A stretch of DNA of 64,000 nt from Armatimonadota bacterium. Its GTDB lineage: Bacteria; Armatimonadota; Fimbriimonadia; Fimbriimonadales; Fimbriimonadaceae. Where the stretch lies: contig JAFDWX010000007.1 in assembly GCA_018268255.1 (NCBI GenBank), forward strand, positions 195,900-259,899, read 5' to 3'. Below the pieces are notes generated by a model. That model did no database searches and was not told the origin of the DNA. It saw only the letters and a program-made list of their open reading frames with translations. How positions within the stretch are numbered: the stretch's first letter is position 1; every line of letters begins with the position of its first letter. The position numbers and the translations under genes were made by a program. Shown piece after piece: positions 28,992 through 36,945 of this stretch.

Positions 28992-29825
28992 TCACCTTCG
29001 GATGCGGAACGAACGATTGTTAATCTCCACCGAGTCGACGTACCGAGCTGATCCGCTCAGCAAGAGCATAATGTCGGCCTTTTGTCGCTGAGGAGTTCCA
29101 TCTTGGGCGATTTCTCGGAAGTAAGAGTTCCAAGTCACGATGGTATTGTCGTCGGGATCGGAATAACCCAACTGGCGAGGATCGTCCATGGCGTTACCGC
29201 CTTCCAGACCAAATTTGGACCAGAACAGGCAGTATCGCAATTCAAAGCGCTTTCCTCCACCCGGCACGGCTACCTCGTTCACGTCGTAGCTGGAGACCCG
29301 ATAGAACTTTTGGTGGGCAGTATTCAGGTCGTTGGGATTCACCGTCACGAATTGGTTGCCGGTGAATTTTTGGCGGGAGCCTGCCGGATCATCATCGCTC
29401 GTAAGTCGGCCATCTCCGTTCAAATCCAACTGAGGATCGGCACCTGCGGCGATCGGGTCTGCGTTTGGCCACACGGCCTCCACCAACAGCTTGCGATCGC
29501 TCTCCGCGTTAGGAACTCGAGACGAGGTGAGCGTATTGACAGTATCCAATCGCTTCTTAAGGAAGAAGTTAAGCTTATCGGCCGGGACAACGGTGTTGTC
29601 GGCATAGTAGCTGGCATAGCCTAGCAATGCGGGCGGATAGCCACCCTGATCTACTCGATAGAGCTGGAGTGCGGTGCTGATCGAGTTCATGGCAACCATG
29701 TCGGAGCTCTTGAGCGCCTGAAGCTTTGCACGAGCATAAACGGGGAATATGATCGCGGCCAACAACGCGATGATCGCGATGACCGTAAGCAATTCAATCA
29801 ATGTAAATCCGCGGCGCCGATTCAT
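28992..29825 (-). CDS. Type IV pilin / GspG-like pseudopilin
   Basis: This encodes 277 aa. The canonical prepilin signal RRRG/FTLIELLTVIAIIALLAA has Gly at -1 and Glu at +5, followed by an A-R-A-K spine and a YRVDQGGYP turn typical of PulG/GspG-like pilins. The ATG at 29825 has GGAGGAA 9 nt upstream; the longer frame starting at 29918 would add an implausible 31-residue leader. It is the first pilin gene after the prepilin peptidase and could be the major subunit or an additional pseudopilin. Confidence 0.9.
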   Translation of the reverse strand: MNRRRGFTLIELLTVIAIIALLAAIIFPVYARAKLQALKSSDMVAMNSISTALQLYRVDQGGYPPALLGYASYYADNTVVPADKLNFFLKKRLDTVNTLTSSRVPNAESDRKLLVEAVWPNADPIAAGADPQLDLNGDGRLTSDDDPAGSRQKFTGNQFVTVNPNDLNTAHQKFYRVSSYDVNEVAVPGGGKRFELRYCLFWSKFGLEGGNAMDDPRQLGYSDPDDNTIVTWNSYFREIAQDGTPQRQKADIMLLLSGSARYVDSVEINNRSFRIRR

Positions 29826-29904
29826 TTCCAACACTTCCTCCGAAGGCCTTCGTCTTTCGACTTGGCCAAGTTCCACCTTGTTCCCAAAAATTCTCACAAC
29901 TTTT

Positions 29905-30924
29905 TCACATTTCGCCATTTATGTATCGTTCAACGGCGGTAAGTATAGGTTTTTCAAATATAGCAAGCACGATCGCCCCCAGCGCAAGGTAGGGGCCAAA
30001 GGGAATTGTTGTCGCCCCAACTTCCACATCTTCATCTTCGACTGCTTCGACGGCGAATGGGTTCTCCCCAAACCACCATTCATACAGTCGCGGGACAAAC
30101 AGCCCGAATACATCGATCAACAGCAGGTAGCCCAGCCCGCATTTGAGGAGTGATCCGAGCGACTCGGGCACGTATTCGCCTTCGTCCTCCGGACCGGCAT
30201 CTTTCGCCTCATCCTGGGTTTTCCTGCGCGCGAGGATCTGGATGATTCCAAGGAATGCTCCCAAGATCACCGCCACTCCGATGCTGGCAAGCGCCGCTGC
30301 TGGAAAGAGCACTGCGCCAATTCCGCGGGTCATCTTGATATCGCCATGGCCCATCGCGTCTTTCCCAAACGCCAACCTTCCCAAAAACGCGACAGCCCAG
30401 AGCGATACCGTCCCCACAAGGGCGCCGGCAACCGCCACAGGCATTCCCCACATCATGGACCGAGGGCTGTGCTGGGCAAAAAGGACAGCATTGTAGGCTA
30501 AGCCCGTAACCAGCATCGCGGCATTGACCTGGTCTGGGATGATAAAGAACTTAAGGTCGATGTAGATTGCGGCGACTAGTGCTGAGGCAAACAAGGCCAG
30601 CGCGACAAACCGAAAGGGATCAGTTCCCGCTACCAAGTTCTGCCACCAGAAAATCCCCCACAGACTCCCGGTGACCATCTCAACCCAAAAATATCGGGAT
30701 GGCACCTTGACTCTGCAGTACCGGCACTTGCCGAACTGAACCAGCCAACTCAGCAAGGGAAAGAGGTCCGGAATCCCCAGTTGGTGGTTGCAGTTTGGGC
30801 AGAAAGAGTGCTTGGGATTGCCCAAGGAAATGCCTCGCGGCATCCGGTAGATCACGACATTAAGGAAGCTTCCGATTGCAGCCCCAATGTAAAAACCCAC
30901 GAGTACAGTCCACTCAGGAAACAC
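29905..30924 (-). CDS. pilD: Prepilin peptidase / N-methyltransferase
   Basis: This is a multi-pass inner-membrane aspartyl protease that cleaves prepilin leaders and methylates the new N-terminus. Catalytic Asp123 (YIDLKFFIIPD) and Asp195 in the GxGD motif (GHGD) are present. Two CxxC pairs (42/45 and 67/70) form the zinc site found in bifunctional enzymes. A charged cytoplasmic loop at about 225-250 is an addition. The start is GTG at 30924 with a purine-rich GGGATGGG upstream. It heads the pilin operon that it serves. Confidence 0.95.
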   Translation of the reverse strand: MFPEWTVLVGFYIGAAIGSFLNVVIYRMPRGISLGNPKHSFCPNCNHQLGIPDLFPLLSWLVQFGKCRYCRVKVPSRYFWVEMVTGSLWGIFWWQNLVAGTDPFRFVALALFASALVAAIYIDLKFFIIPDQVNAAMLVTGLAYNAVLFAQHSPRSMMWGMPVAVAGALVGTVSLWAVAFLGRLAFGKDAMGHGDIKMTRGIGAVLFPAAALASIGVAVILGAFLGIIQILARRKTQDEAKDAGPEDEGEYVPESLGSLLKCGLGYLLLIDVFGLFVPRLYEWWFGENPFAVEAVEDEDVEVGATTIPFGPYLALGAIVLAIFEKPILTAVERYINGEM

Positions 30925-31283
30925 TGAAACCCATCCCTTTCTAAACCGTCGCCCCTATTTTCATCAGTATGCCCAATTATCGGCGCACAAAATTGGATTC
31001 CAATAAAGAGAGGCGCGCGACCGGAGGGCCCGGGCCGCGCGCTTGGAGAGAGGATTGGATTGAATAGTCTGTTGGTTCTTGGCTATCGTCGCTGGTGAAA
31101 GGAGGAACCAGCGACATCAGGATCAACACGGACCATCGGGAATTGGTTCCCAAGCGGTGAAAAATACGAGGTTCACGCTGTTGCTGGTATCTCTGCGGGA
31201 CCCCAGTTCGATTTGCTGTGGAACTTCCATGCTGTGCGGCCCTTAATGACCAGGGGTGGTCTGGCTGCACGGGGGAAACAACG
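30925..31283. other. Divergent intergenic region with two hairpins
   Basis: These 359 nt lie between divergent pilD and cheC and must hold both operon promoters; I see no convincing -35/-10 pair. Two inverted repeats stand out. A GC-rich stem (31013-31022 against 31033-31042) pairs at 9 of 10 positions. A perfect 9-bp stem (31088-31096 against 31107-31115) presents AAAGGAGG in its loop. Neither has a T run. No RNA gene is recognised. Confidence 0.55.
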
Positions 31284-31907
31284 GTGGGGGAACATCAGCA
31301 GCTCGGACTGATCGCTATGTCAGCGATCCATGAAATGGCAAACATCGGCCTTGGCCATGCCATTCGATCATTAGCGGAGTTAACGGCCAAACCGTTTAAC
31401 ATGGCTGTTCCCAGCGTGGACACTGTCCCAACGGAGAACCTCCAGAAAATTCTGCCCGACCCAGAGTGTGTCTGCGTGGCTGTTTTTATGCCGATTGCTG
31501 GGGACATCGAGGGGTATATCGCTTTCCTTTTCCCATGGCCAAGCGCCCAAGCACTTTGGACGATGCTCATGGGCACAGCACCGGAATCGCCCGATCAGAT
31601 CGACGAAATTTCGATGTCGGCGATGCTGGAGATCGGCAACATCATCAACTCGAGTTTCCTCGCGGCGCTCTCCGATTTCACCGGCCTCAAAATCGAGAGC
31701 ACTCCGCCCCTAGCTGGCGTCGAGATGATGGGAGCATTGGCAACGACTGTGCTTGCCGAAGCGGAGACCCACGAGTCTATCGCTCTGTCGGTGGAGACAG
31801 CAATCTACGACGAGTCGCATGAGACGAACGGCTTGTTTCTTTGCATTCCAACTCGCGCTAGCCTGACCAAACTCTTCCAAGGGTTGGGGATCGAGGAGGC
31901 TGCATAA
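31284..31907 (+). CDS. cheC: CheC-family CheY-P phosphatase
   Basis: CheC dephosphorylates CheY-P. This 207-aa protein has both active motifs with the Glu and Asn pair: HEMANIGLGHAIRSL near the N-terminus and LEIGNIINSSFLAAL in the middle. The GTG at 31284 is chosen, since GGGGGAAA lies at good spacing and family proteins begin close to this motif; the upstream ATG at 31218 adds an unrelated 22-residue extension. It is first in the che operon, with cheD one base after its stop. Confidence 0.88.
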   Translation: MGEHQQLGLIAMSAIHEMANIGLGHAIRSLAELTAKPFNMAVPSVDTVPTENLQKILPDPECVCVAVFMPIAGDIEGYIAFLFPWPSAQALWTMLMGTAPESPDQIDEISMSAMLEIGNIINSSFLAALSDFTGLKIESTPPLAGVEMMGALATTVLAEAETHESIALSVETAIYDESHETNGLFLCIPTRASLTKLFQGLGIEEAA

Positions 31908-31908
31908 G

Positions 31909-32442
31909 GTGCCCAAGCCATCGTACAGCGTCGGCATGGGCGATATCCATGTCGCAAAGGGTCCCGCAATATACCAATGTATCGGACTGGGGAGTTGCAT
32001 CGGGCTCGCTCTTTACGACTCCGCTTCGGAAGTTTCGGGGATGATCCACATCGTTCTGCCGGAGGCACCATCGACTCGTGAGATGGACAAGGTCGGCAAA
32101 TACGCGGACACCGGCTTTGTCGAGATTGTCCGTATGATGCGAGACCTAGGCGCAGATCCCAGGCGACTGAAGGCGGCCTATTCCGGTGGCGCGAGCCTCT
32201 TCAAGTTTGGCAACAACCCGAATGTCAACCTAAACATCGGCGAGCGGAACAGCAACGTCGTTCAGGTTCACCTGAAAGGTGCGGGCATAGGCATTCTGGC
32301 ATCGGACGTCGGCGGCGAATCTGGTCGAACAATGGTTTTCGACGCAGAAACAGGTGTGATCACTGTGCGAACCCTCCATAAATCGACCGTCGAGCTGACC
32401 AACATGAGGGGGAGAACCGCCAGTGCGCTCCGTGCTGCCTAA
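31909..32442 (+). CDS. cheD: CheD chemoreceptor glutamine deamidase
   Basis: CheD deamidates receptor glutamines and is regulated by binding CheC. The catalytic Cys in GSCIGLALYD and the His in MIHIVLPE are present, as is a conserved KAAYSGGASLF segment. Length is 177 aa. The start is GTG, one base after the cheC stop, and the end overlaps the HDOD gene by 20 nt. Confidence 0.93.
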   Translation: MPKPSYSVGMGDIHVAKGPAIYQCIGLGSCIGLALYDSASEVSGMIHIVLPEAPSTREMDKVGKYADTGFVEIVRMMRDLGADPRRLKAAYSGGASLFKFGNNPNVNLNIGERNSNVVQVHLKGAGIGILASDVGGESGRTMVFDAETGVITVRTLHKSTVELTNMRGRTASALRAA

Positions 32443-33283
32443 CATTGACGAGGTGATCGAAAAGACCTCGGAACTGCCTGTCCGTCCCGAGGTAGCTGAT
32501 CGAGTCGCTATCGCCACGCTGGGCAGCGAGACGACGGCCGCTGATCTTGTCGCCATCCTCATGCACTGTCCTCCGCTGTCGCTTCAAGTCCTTCGCTTGG
32601 CGAACAGCCCGATTTACGGGATGGCGGGCAAGGTCGTCTGCCTTCGAGAAGCGGTTGTTCTGGTGGGAATGACCAATTTGCGGAGAGTTCTTCAGGCAGC
32701 AGCGACCTTCGCCTGGATGCCGGATGAGGCGAAACCCTTTCCTTATCAGGCTCGCTCCCTCTGGCTCCAAGCAACTTCGCTTGCCGAAGCTTCAGGTCTC
32801 GTCGCCGAACGATCTGGGGTGGTGGAGAAGGGTTTGGCGCAGACAGCCGGGCTGTTCGCAGAGATTGGCCGCTGGGTGCTTTCGATGTGGTTTGAGCATC
32901 AGGCAAGGGTCACCTTGACCGCTCTTGTGCGGCAGGGCGTTCCGTATCAAGAGGCAGAGAAGCGCATTTGGCGCAAGAGCCATGCTCAAATTGGAGCCGA
33001 CCTGATCCGTTTTTGGGGACTGCCTGACGAACTTGCGGTCGCCATTCAATTTCATCATGAACCCAGCCTGGCTGGGGACCAGATTGCACTTTCGAGCGCA
33101 ATATGGCTGGGAGAGTATTTATTGGACAGCCTTGGAATCGGAGCTTCGGGCCGACAAATCTATCAGAATCCCGACCCGATTACCCTGGAAACCCTCGATA
33201 TTTCTACCGATGATCTTGACGAGATTATTAATTTATTCATGGAAAAGATCGATGGGCTCGAAGCGGACTTGTTGGTGGCTTAA
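32423..33283 (+). CDS. HDOD-domain signalling protein
   Basis: An HDOD domain covers most of the 286 aa (LPNIDEVIEKTSELPVRP, then LQVLRLANSPIYG and LREAVVLVGMTNLRRVL). HDOD is a degenerate relative of HD phosphohydrolases with no known enzymatic activity, found in signalling proteins. The GTG at 32423 is chosen for GGGGGAGA 8 nt upstream. It overlaps cheD by 20 nt, and its stop shares a base with the cheB ATG (TAATG). Its place inside a che operon suggests an adaptor role. Confidence 0.88.
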   Translation: MRSVLPNIDEVIEKTSELPVRPEVADRVAIATLGSETTAADLVAILMHCPPLSLQVLRLANSPIYGMAGKVVCLREAVVLVGMTNLRRVLQAAATFAWMPDEAKPFPYQARSLWLQATSLAEASGLVAERSGVVEKGLAQTAGLFAEIGRWVLSMWFEHQARVTLTALVRQGVPYQEAEKRIWRKSHAQIGADLIRFWGLPDELAVAIQFHHEPSLAGDQIALSSAIWLGEYLLDSLGIGASGRQIYQNPDPITLETLDISTDDLDEIINLFMEKIDGLEADLLVA

Positions 33284-34314
33284 TGAAATATAGAGTTTTA
33301 GTAGTTGATGATTCTCCATTCGTTCGACGTTTGTTGACGGACTGGTTGAAGGAAGATCCCAGCTTTGAGGTCGTTGCCACCGCCTCTAATGGCGAGGAAG
33401 CACTCGCGAAGGTCAAGGAATTCAAACCAGACTTGATCACCCTGGATGTGGAGATGCCGGTCATGGATGGCCTTTCCGCGCTTGAGAGGATCATGAAGGA
33501 GCAGCCAACACCGGTGCTCATGGTCAGCAGCCTTACGACTCAGGGCGCAGCGGCAACCATGCGAGCCTTGGAACTGGGCGCTGTGGACTTTTTTGCAAAG
33601 CCTCAATCCAGCGCGAGCATCCAATTTGTTTCGGCGAAAGACGATCTTTTGCAGAAATTGCGCGCCTGCGCTGCTGCCAAAACCAATCGGCCGATCGGTA
33701 CGGCCGTAAGAGCAGCAAGGGTGACCACTGGTTCGGACCGGCTCATCGTGATTGCAAGTTCTACGGGTGGACCAAGAGCGCTTGCGGGCCTCTGGTCGAC
33801 GCTCCCCGTCGGTCTTCCAGCTCCGATTTTGATTACACAGCACATGCCAGCCGGTTTTACGGAAAGCTTGGCGAAACGTTTGGATTCGATCGGTACCGTA
33901 CCATGCCGAGAGGCCAAGCCAGGCGATCGAATTGAGCCGGGTCAGGCTCTCCTTGCACCGGGTGGTCGGCACATGCTGATCGGTGCGAACAATGAGATTT
34001 TGTTTGACGATGGTCCTTCGCTCCACGGGGTGAAACCCGCTGCGGACTTCTTGTTCCACAGTGCCGCGAAGTACTTTGGGCGCAAGGTCATTGGTGCCGT
34101 CCTTACAGGCATGGGCCGAGATGGCGCTGAGGGAGCATTTGCGATTCGACAAGCCAAGGGAGTGGTCTTCGGCGAGGCGGAAAGCACCTGCACAATCTAC
34201 GGAATGCCGAAAGCAGCCAAAGATGCTGGCGGCATCGACGCCGAATTTCCGATCAACGAGATGGCTGCTGCCATCGCAGGGTCACTTTCTGAGAGGTGTG
34301 CACGTGCTTCCTAA
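33283..34314 (+). CDS. cheB: CheB receptor methylesterase/deamidase
   Basis: CheB removes methyl groups from chemoreceptors when phosphorylated. An N-terminal receiver (about 1-110) has the acidic pair in VVDDSP and the phospho-acceptor Asp in ITLDVEMPVMDG. The C-terminal methylesterase (about 150-340) has the catalytic Ser in IASSTGGPRAL, His in TQHMPAGF and Asp in TGMGRDGAEG. Length is 343 aa, as expected. It overlaps cheR by 11 nt. Confidence 0.96.
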   Translation: MKYRVLVVDDSPFVRRLLTDWLKEDPSFEVVATASNGEEALAKVKEFKPDLITLDVEMPVMDGLSALERIMKEQPTPVLMVSSLTTQGAAATMRALELGAVDFFAKPQSSASIQFVSAKDDLLQKLRACAAAKTNRPIGTAVRAARVTTGSDRLIVIASSTGGPRALAGLWSTLPVGLPAPILITQHMPAGFTESLAKRLDSIGTVPCREAKPGDRIEPGQALLAPGGRHMLIGANNEILFDDGPSLHGVKPAADFLFHSAAKYFGRKVIGAVLTGMGRDGAEGAFAIRQAKGVVFGEAESTCTIYGMPKAAKDAGGIDAEFPINEMAAAIAGSLSERCARAS

Positions 34315-35116
34315 GGAATCCGATTGGGACGTTTTTTATCAGGCTATCAAGCAAAAGACCGGACTTGACCTTTATCAGTACAAACCGGATCAATTGCGAC
34401 GCCGAACGCTGAGCATGATGGAGACGCGAGGCACTGCCACGCTCGCCGACTTTTGGACCTCGGTCCAAGCAGATCCAAACGGAGTCAGCTGGTTCTTGGA
34501 CCGGATGGCGATCAACGTTTCGGAACTCTATCGAAACCCTGAAAAGTGGGTTGAGATGAAGGAGAAAATCCTCCCTGAGCTGCTCCAAAACTCCAACACT
34601 CTCAAGGTTTGGAGCGCAGGATGCAGCATCGGGGCTGAGGCTCACACATTGGCGACTCAGTTTGAAGAGTATTTCCAGGGAAGGCACACGATTATCGGGA
34701 CAGATATCGACAAAGCTGCGTTGGCTCAGGCTCAGTCAGGAGTCTATTCAGTCAACGACATGAAATGCGTCCCGCTTGATATCAAGAAGAAGTACTTTCT
34801 TGAAGAAGACGGCAAGTTCACGGCCAAGCCCGAAATTCGGAAATACCTTAGATTTAAAGAAGGCGATCTGCTGTCAGATAAATTCGAGACAGGATTTGAC
34901 CTGATCATGTGCCGAAACGTTGTGATCTATTTCACCGAACCGGCTAAAGATGTGCTGTATCGAAAATTCTTCGAGGCCCTCAAACCAGGTGGCATCCTGT
35001 TTGTCGGCAGCACCGAGAGAATTTTCCAAGCCAAAGATATTGGTTTCGAGAGCACACTACCTTTTTACTACAAACGACCGAGAGAGAAAACAGCACTATG
35101 GCGAAGCGCATCTTAA
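34304..35116 (+). CDS. cheR: CheR chemoreceptor methyltransferase
   Basis: CheR methylates receptor glutamates with SAM. The all-alpha N-domain has RTLSMMETRG and INVSELYRNPEKW; the Rossmann domain has KVWSAGCSIGAEAHTLA and later DLIMCRNVVIYF and LKPGGILFVGSTER. The GTG at 34304 follows GAGAGG by 7 nt and yields about 270 aa, the normal size; a longer frame reaching back into cheB is spurious. It overlaps cheY by 19 nt. Confidence 0.95.
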   Translation: MLPKESDWDVFYQAIKQKTGLDLYQYKPDQLRRRTLSMMETRGTATLADFWTSVQADPNGVSWFLDRMAINVSELYRNPEKWVEMKEKILPELLQNSNTLKVWSAGCSIGAEAHTLATQFEEYFQGRHTIIGTDIDKAALAQAQSGVYSVNDMKCVPLDIKKKYFLEEDGKFTAKPEIRKYLRFKEGDLLSDKFETGFDLIMCRNVVIYFTEPAKDVLYRKFFEALKPGGILFVGSTERIFQAKDIGFESTLPFYYKRPREKTALWRSAS

Positions 35117-35463
35117 TCACGGACGACGCATTGTTTATGCGAGTCACGTTGAAAAACATCTTGACTCAAAATGGCTTTGAAGTCGCGGGTGAAGCCGCGA
35201 ATGGAAAGGAGGCCGTTCAAATGTATCAGGACCTCAAGCCTGATCTCGTCACAATGGATATCACCATGCCAGAAATGGATGGTCTCGAAGCACTTAAGCA
35301 GATTCGAGACCTTGATCCTGAGGCAAAAGTGGTGATGTGCACTGCAATGGGCCAAAAGAACATGGTGGTCGATGCTGTTCAAGCAGGAGCGAAAGACTTC
35401 ATCGTTAAACCTTTCCAGCCGGATCGCGTGGTGGAGGCAGTCAAGAAACTTCTTGCGGCATAA
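35098..35463 (+). CDS. cheY: CheY-like single-domain response regulator
   Basis: This is a 121-aa stand-alone receiver. The acidic pocket is ITDDA, the phospho-acceptor lies in VTMDITMPEMDG, and conserved Thr (CTAMG) and Lys (IVKPF) are present. Without an output domain, it should act by binding a motor, which here could be the pilus machinery. It overlaps the end of cheR and precedes cheX by 15 nt. Confidence 0.95.
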   Translation: MAKRILITDDALFMRVTLKNILTQNGFEVAGEAANGKEAVQMYQDLKPDLVTMDITMPEMDGLEALKQIRDLDPEAKVVMCTAMGQKNMVVDAVQAGAKDFIVKPFQPDRVVEAVKKLLAA

Positions 35464-35478
35464 AGGAAGGACAAATCG

Positions 35479-35961
35479 ATGCAAGCAAAATTTGTTAATC
35501 CTTTTGTTTCCGGCGCACAAGAAGTTGTTGGCATGGTTTTGGCAGTTGAACCATCTTTGGGGCAACTAGCCGCTCGTCCGCGCATTTTCACATCGCAGCA
35601 GTTCAATGTTACTTGTGGCATAACAGGTGATCTTGCAGGTCAAATCATCTACGGGATGTCTCTGCAAACGGCTGAGGCGATTACGAAAAAGATGCTCGGG
35701 GACGCGCTTGTACCCAATGAGGAACTGGCTGCCAGCGCACTCTCTGAACTTGGCAATATGATCAGCGGAACGTGCTCCAGCAAACTTCACTCCGCTGGAT
35801 ACACCTGCGACATTACGCCGCCGACAATTATTCAGGGCACCAATGTGTCGATCAGCACAATCGATATTCCGGCTCTCGTCATACCTTTGAACTTGCCGGG
35901 GTTTGGTGTGTTGGAAATCAACGTGAGTTTGAAGGAACGCGCTGTCGCACAGGCCGCGTGA
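35479..35961 (+). CDS. cheX: CheX-like CheY-P phosphatase
   Basis: This 160-aa protein has the CheX-type helix ALSELGNMISGTCSSKL with the catalytic Glu and Asn pair and a C-terminal beta region. A strong ribosome site (AAGGAAGG) precedes the ATG. It gives the operon a second phosphatase family besides CheC. A strong terminator follows, so it is the last gene of the che operon. Confidence 0.88.
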   Translation: MQAKFVNPFVSGAQEVVGMVLAVEPSLGQLAARPRIFTSQQFNVTCGITGDLAGQIIYGMSLQTAEAITKKMLGDALVPNEELAASALSELGNMISGTCSSKLHSAGYTCDITPPTIIQGTNVSISTIDIPALVIPLNLPGFGVLEINVSLKERAVAQAA

Positions 35962-35981
35962 CATCTCATATCGGTCTATGG

Positions 35982-36018
35982 CTTCCCAACGCTGGTCACA
36001 GCGCTGGGAAGTTTTTTT
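35982..36018 (+). terminator. Rho-independent terminator of the che operon
   Basis: A 12-bp stem with one mismatch (35982-35993 against 36000-36011) and a 6-nt loop is followed directly by seven T residues. Confidence 0.93.
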
Positions 36019-36060
36019 GTGCATCCGCCCTTAGGGCGATTGCGTAATATTCCTCTAACC

Positions 36061-36921
36061 ATGGATCGCAAGCGTTTTCCCGGCATCACCGCTGCTGCCT
36101 TCGTCTCCGAAGCCGACCGAAGCGCTCTAGAGGCTCTTCGCCGAGTGCCTCTGCTACCCCAGGTTGTGCAGAAGTTCTACGAAATTGGAGCGGACCGGTG
36201 GATGTACTGCTGGAATATGGCGATGTCGGTTCGATGCGGCCCCAGGCAGTACAAAACGCTTTACGAGATCCTGAGAGAATCCTGCGCGATTCTTGACGTG
36301 CCTGAGCCGGAGCTTTACGTCACCAACAATCCCTTCCCGAACGCCTTCGCCGGAGGCGTCGAACGACCGTACATCACCCTTCGGAGCTCGATTGTCGACA
36401 CGCTATCAGATGAGGAGCTCTTTCACCTGATGGGCCACGAGCTCGGACATATCAAAGCTGGGCATGTGCTCTATTTCTCGATTGCCCGCATCCTGCAGCC
36501 GCTTTTGGAGATGTTGGGCAGACGCACGTTCGGACTCGGCGATGTTGCCAGCATCGGGTTGATGATGGCGTTTGCCGAGTGGTCCAGAAACGCGGAGATT
36601 TCGGCGGATCGCGCTGGTTTGCTGGTCGCCCAAGATATCTCGCTCTCGATTGGGGCTAATTTAGCTCTCTGTGCTGGCCCCAGCCGACTGCGAGAGGAAC
36701 TGTCGCAGGATTCGTTTATGGATCAGGCCCGAGCGTATCAGGACATGAGTTTTGCCGACTCCATGGGCAAGCTCGCTCTGTTTTTGTTCGGGAATTGGAC
36801 TGCCACCCATCCGATGCCCGTGCATCGCTCTCAGCAACTGGAACGGTGGCATCAAACCGGGGACTATTCCAGGATCCTAGCCGGCCACTATGTCGGAGCC
36901 CCCACCGCCGAAGCCGGATAG
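36061..36921 (+). CDS. M48-family zinc metalloprotease
   Basis: This encodes about 287 aa. The zinc motif HELGH sits in LMGHELGHIKAGH, and a third ligand is likely in the later EISADRAGLL. A hydrophobic patch follows the zinc site, but no clear signal peptide is seen. Domain layout matches short M48 peptidases related to HtpX/Oma1. I chose the ATG at 36061; there is no ribosome site, and TAATAT lies 10 nt upstream, so a leaderless message is possible. The GTG at 36019 abuts the che terminator and is rejected. Confidence 0.87.
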   Translation: MDRKRFPGITAAAFVSEADRSALEALRRVPLLPQVVQKFYEIGADRWMYCWNMAMSVRCGPRQYKTLYEILRESCAILDVPEPELYVTNNPFPNAFAGGVERPYITLRSSIVDTLSDEELFHLMGHELGHIKAGHVLYFSIARILQPLLEMLGRRTFGLGDVASIGLMMAFAEWSRNAEISADRAGLLVAQDISLSIGANLALCAGPSRLREELSQDSFMDQARAYQDMSFADSMGKLALFLFGNWTATHPMPVHRSQQLERWHQTGDYSRILAGHYVGAPTAEAG

Positions 36922-36945
36922 CCTGTTCGCCTCGTAGAAATCGAC

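Noticed and set aside
31218..31283. Upstream ATG as the cheC start
   Set aside because: It would add a Cys-rich 22-residue extension absent from CheC proteins, while the GTG at 31284 has a ribosome site and the expected N-terminus.
34061..34303. An 80-residue N-terminal extension of CheR
   Set aside because: It overlaps the CheB methylesterase domain. CheR of normal length begins at 34304 after GAGAGG.
36019..36060. GTG start for the M48 protease
   Set aside because: It directly abuts the T run of the che operon terminator; the ATG at 36061 gives a complete domain.
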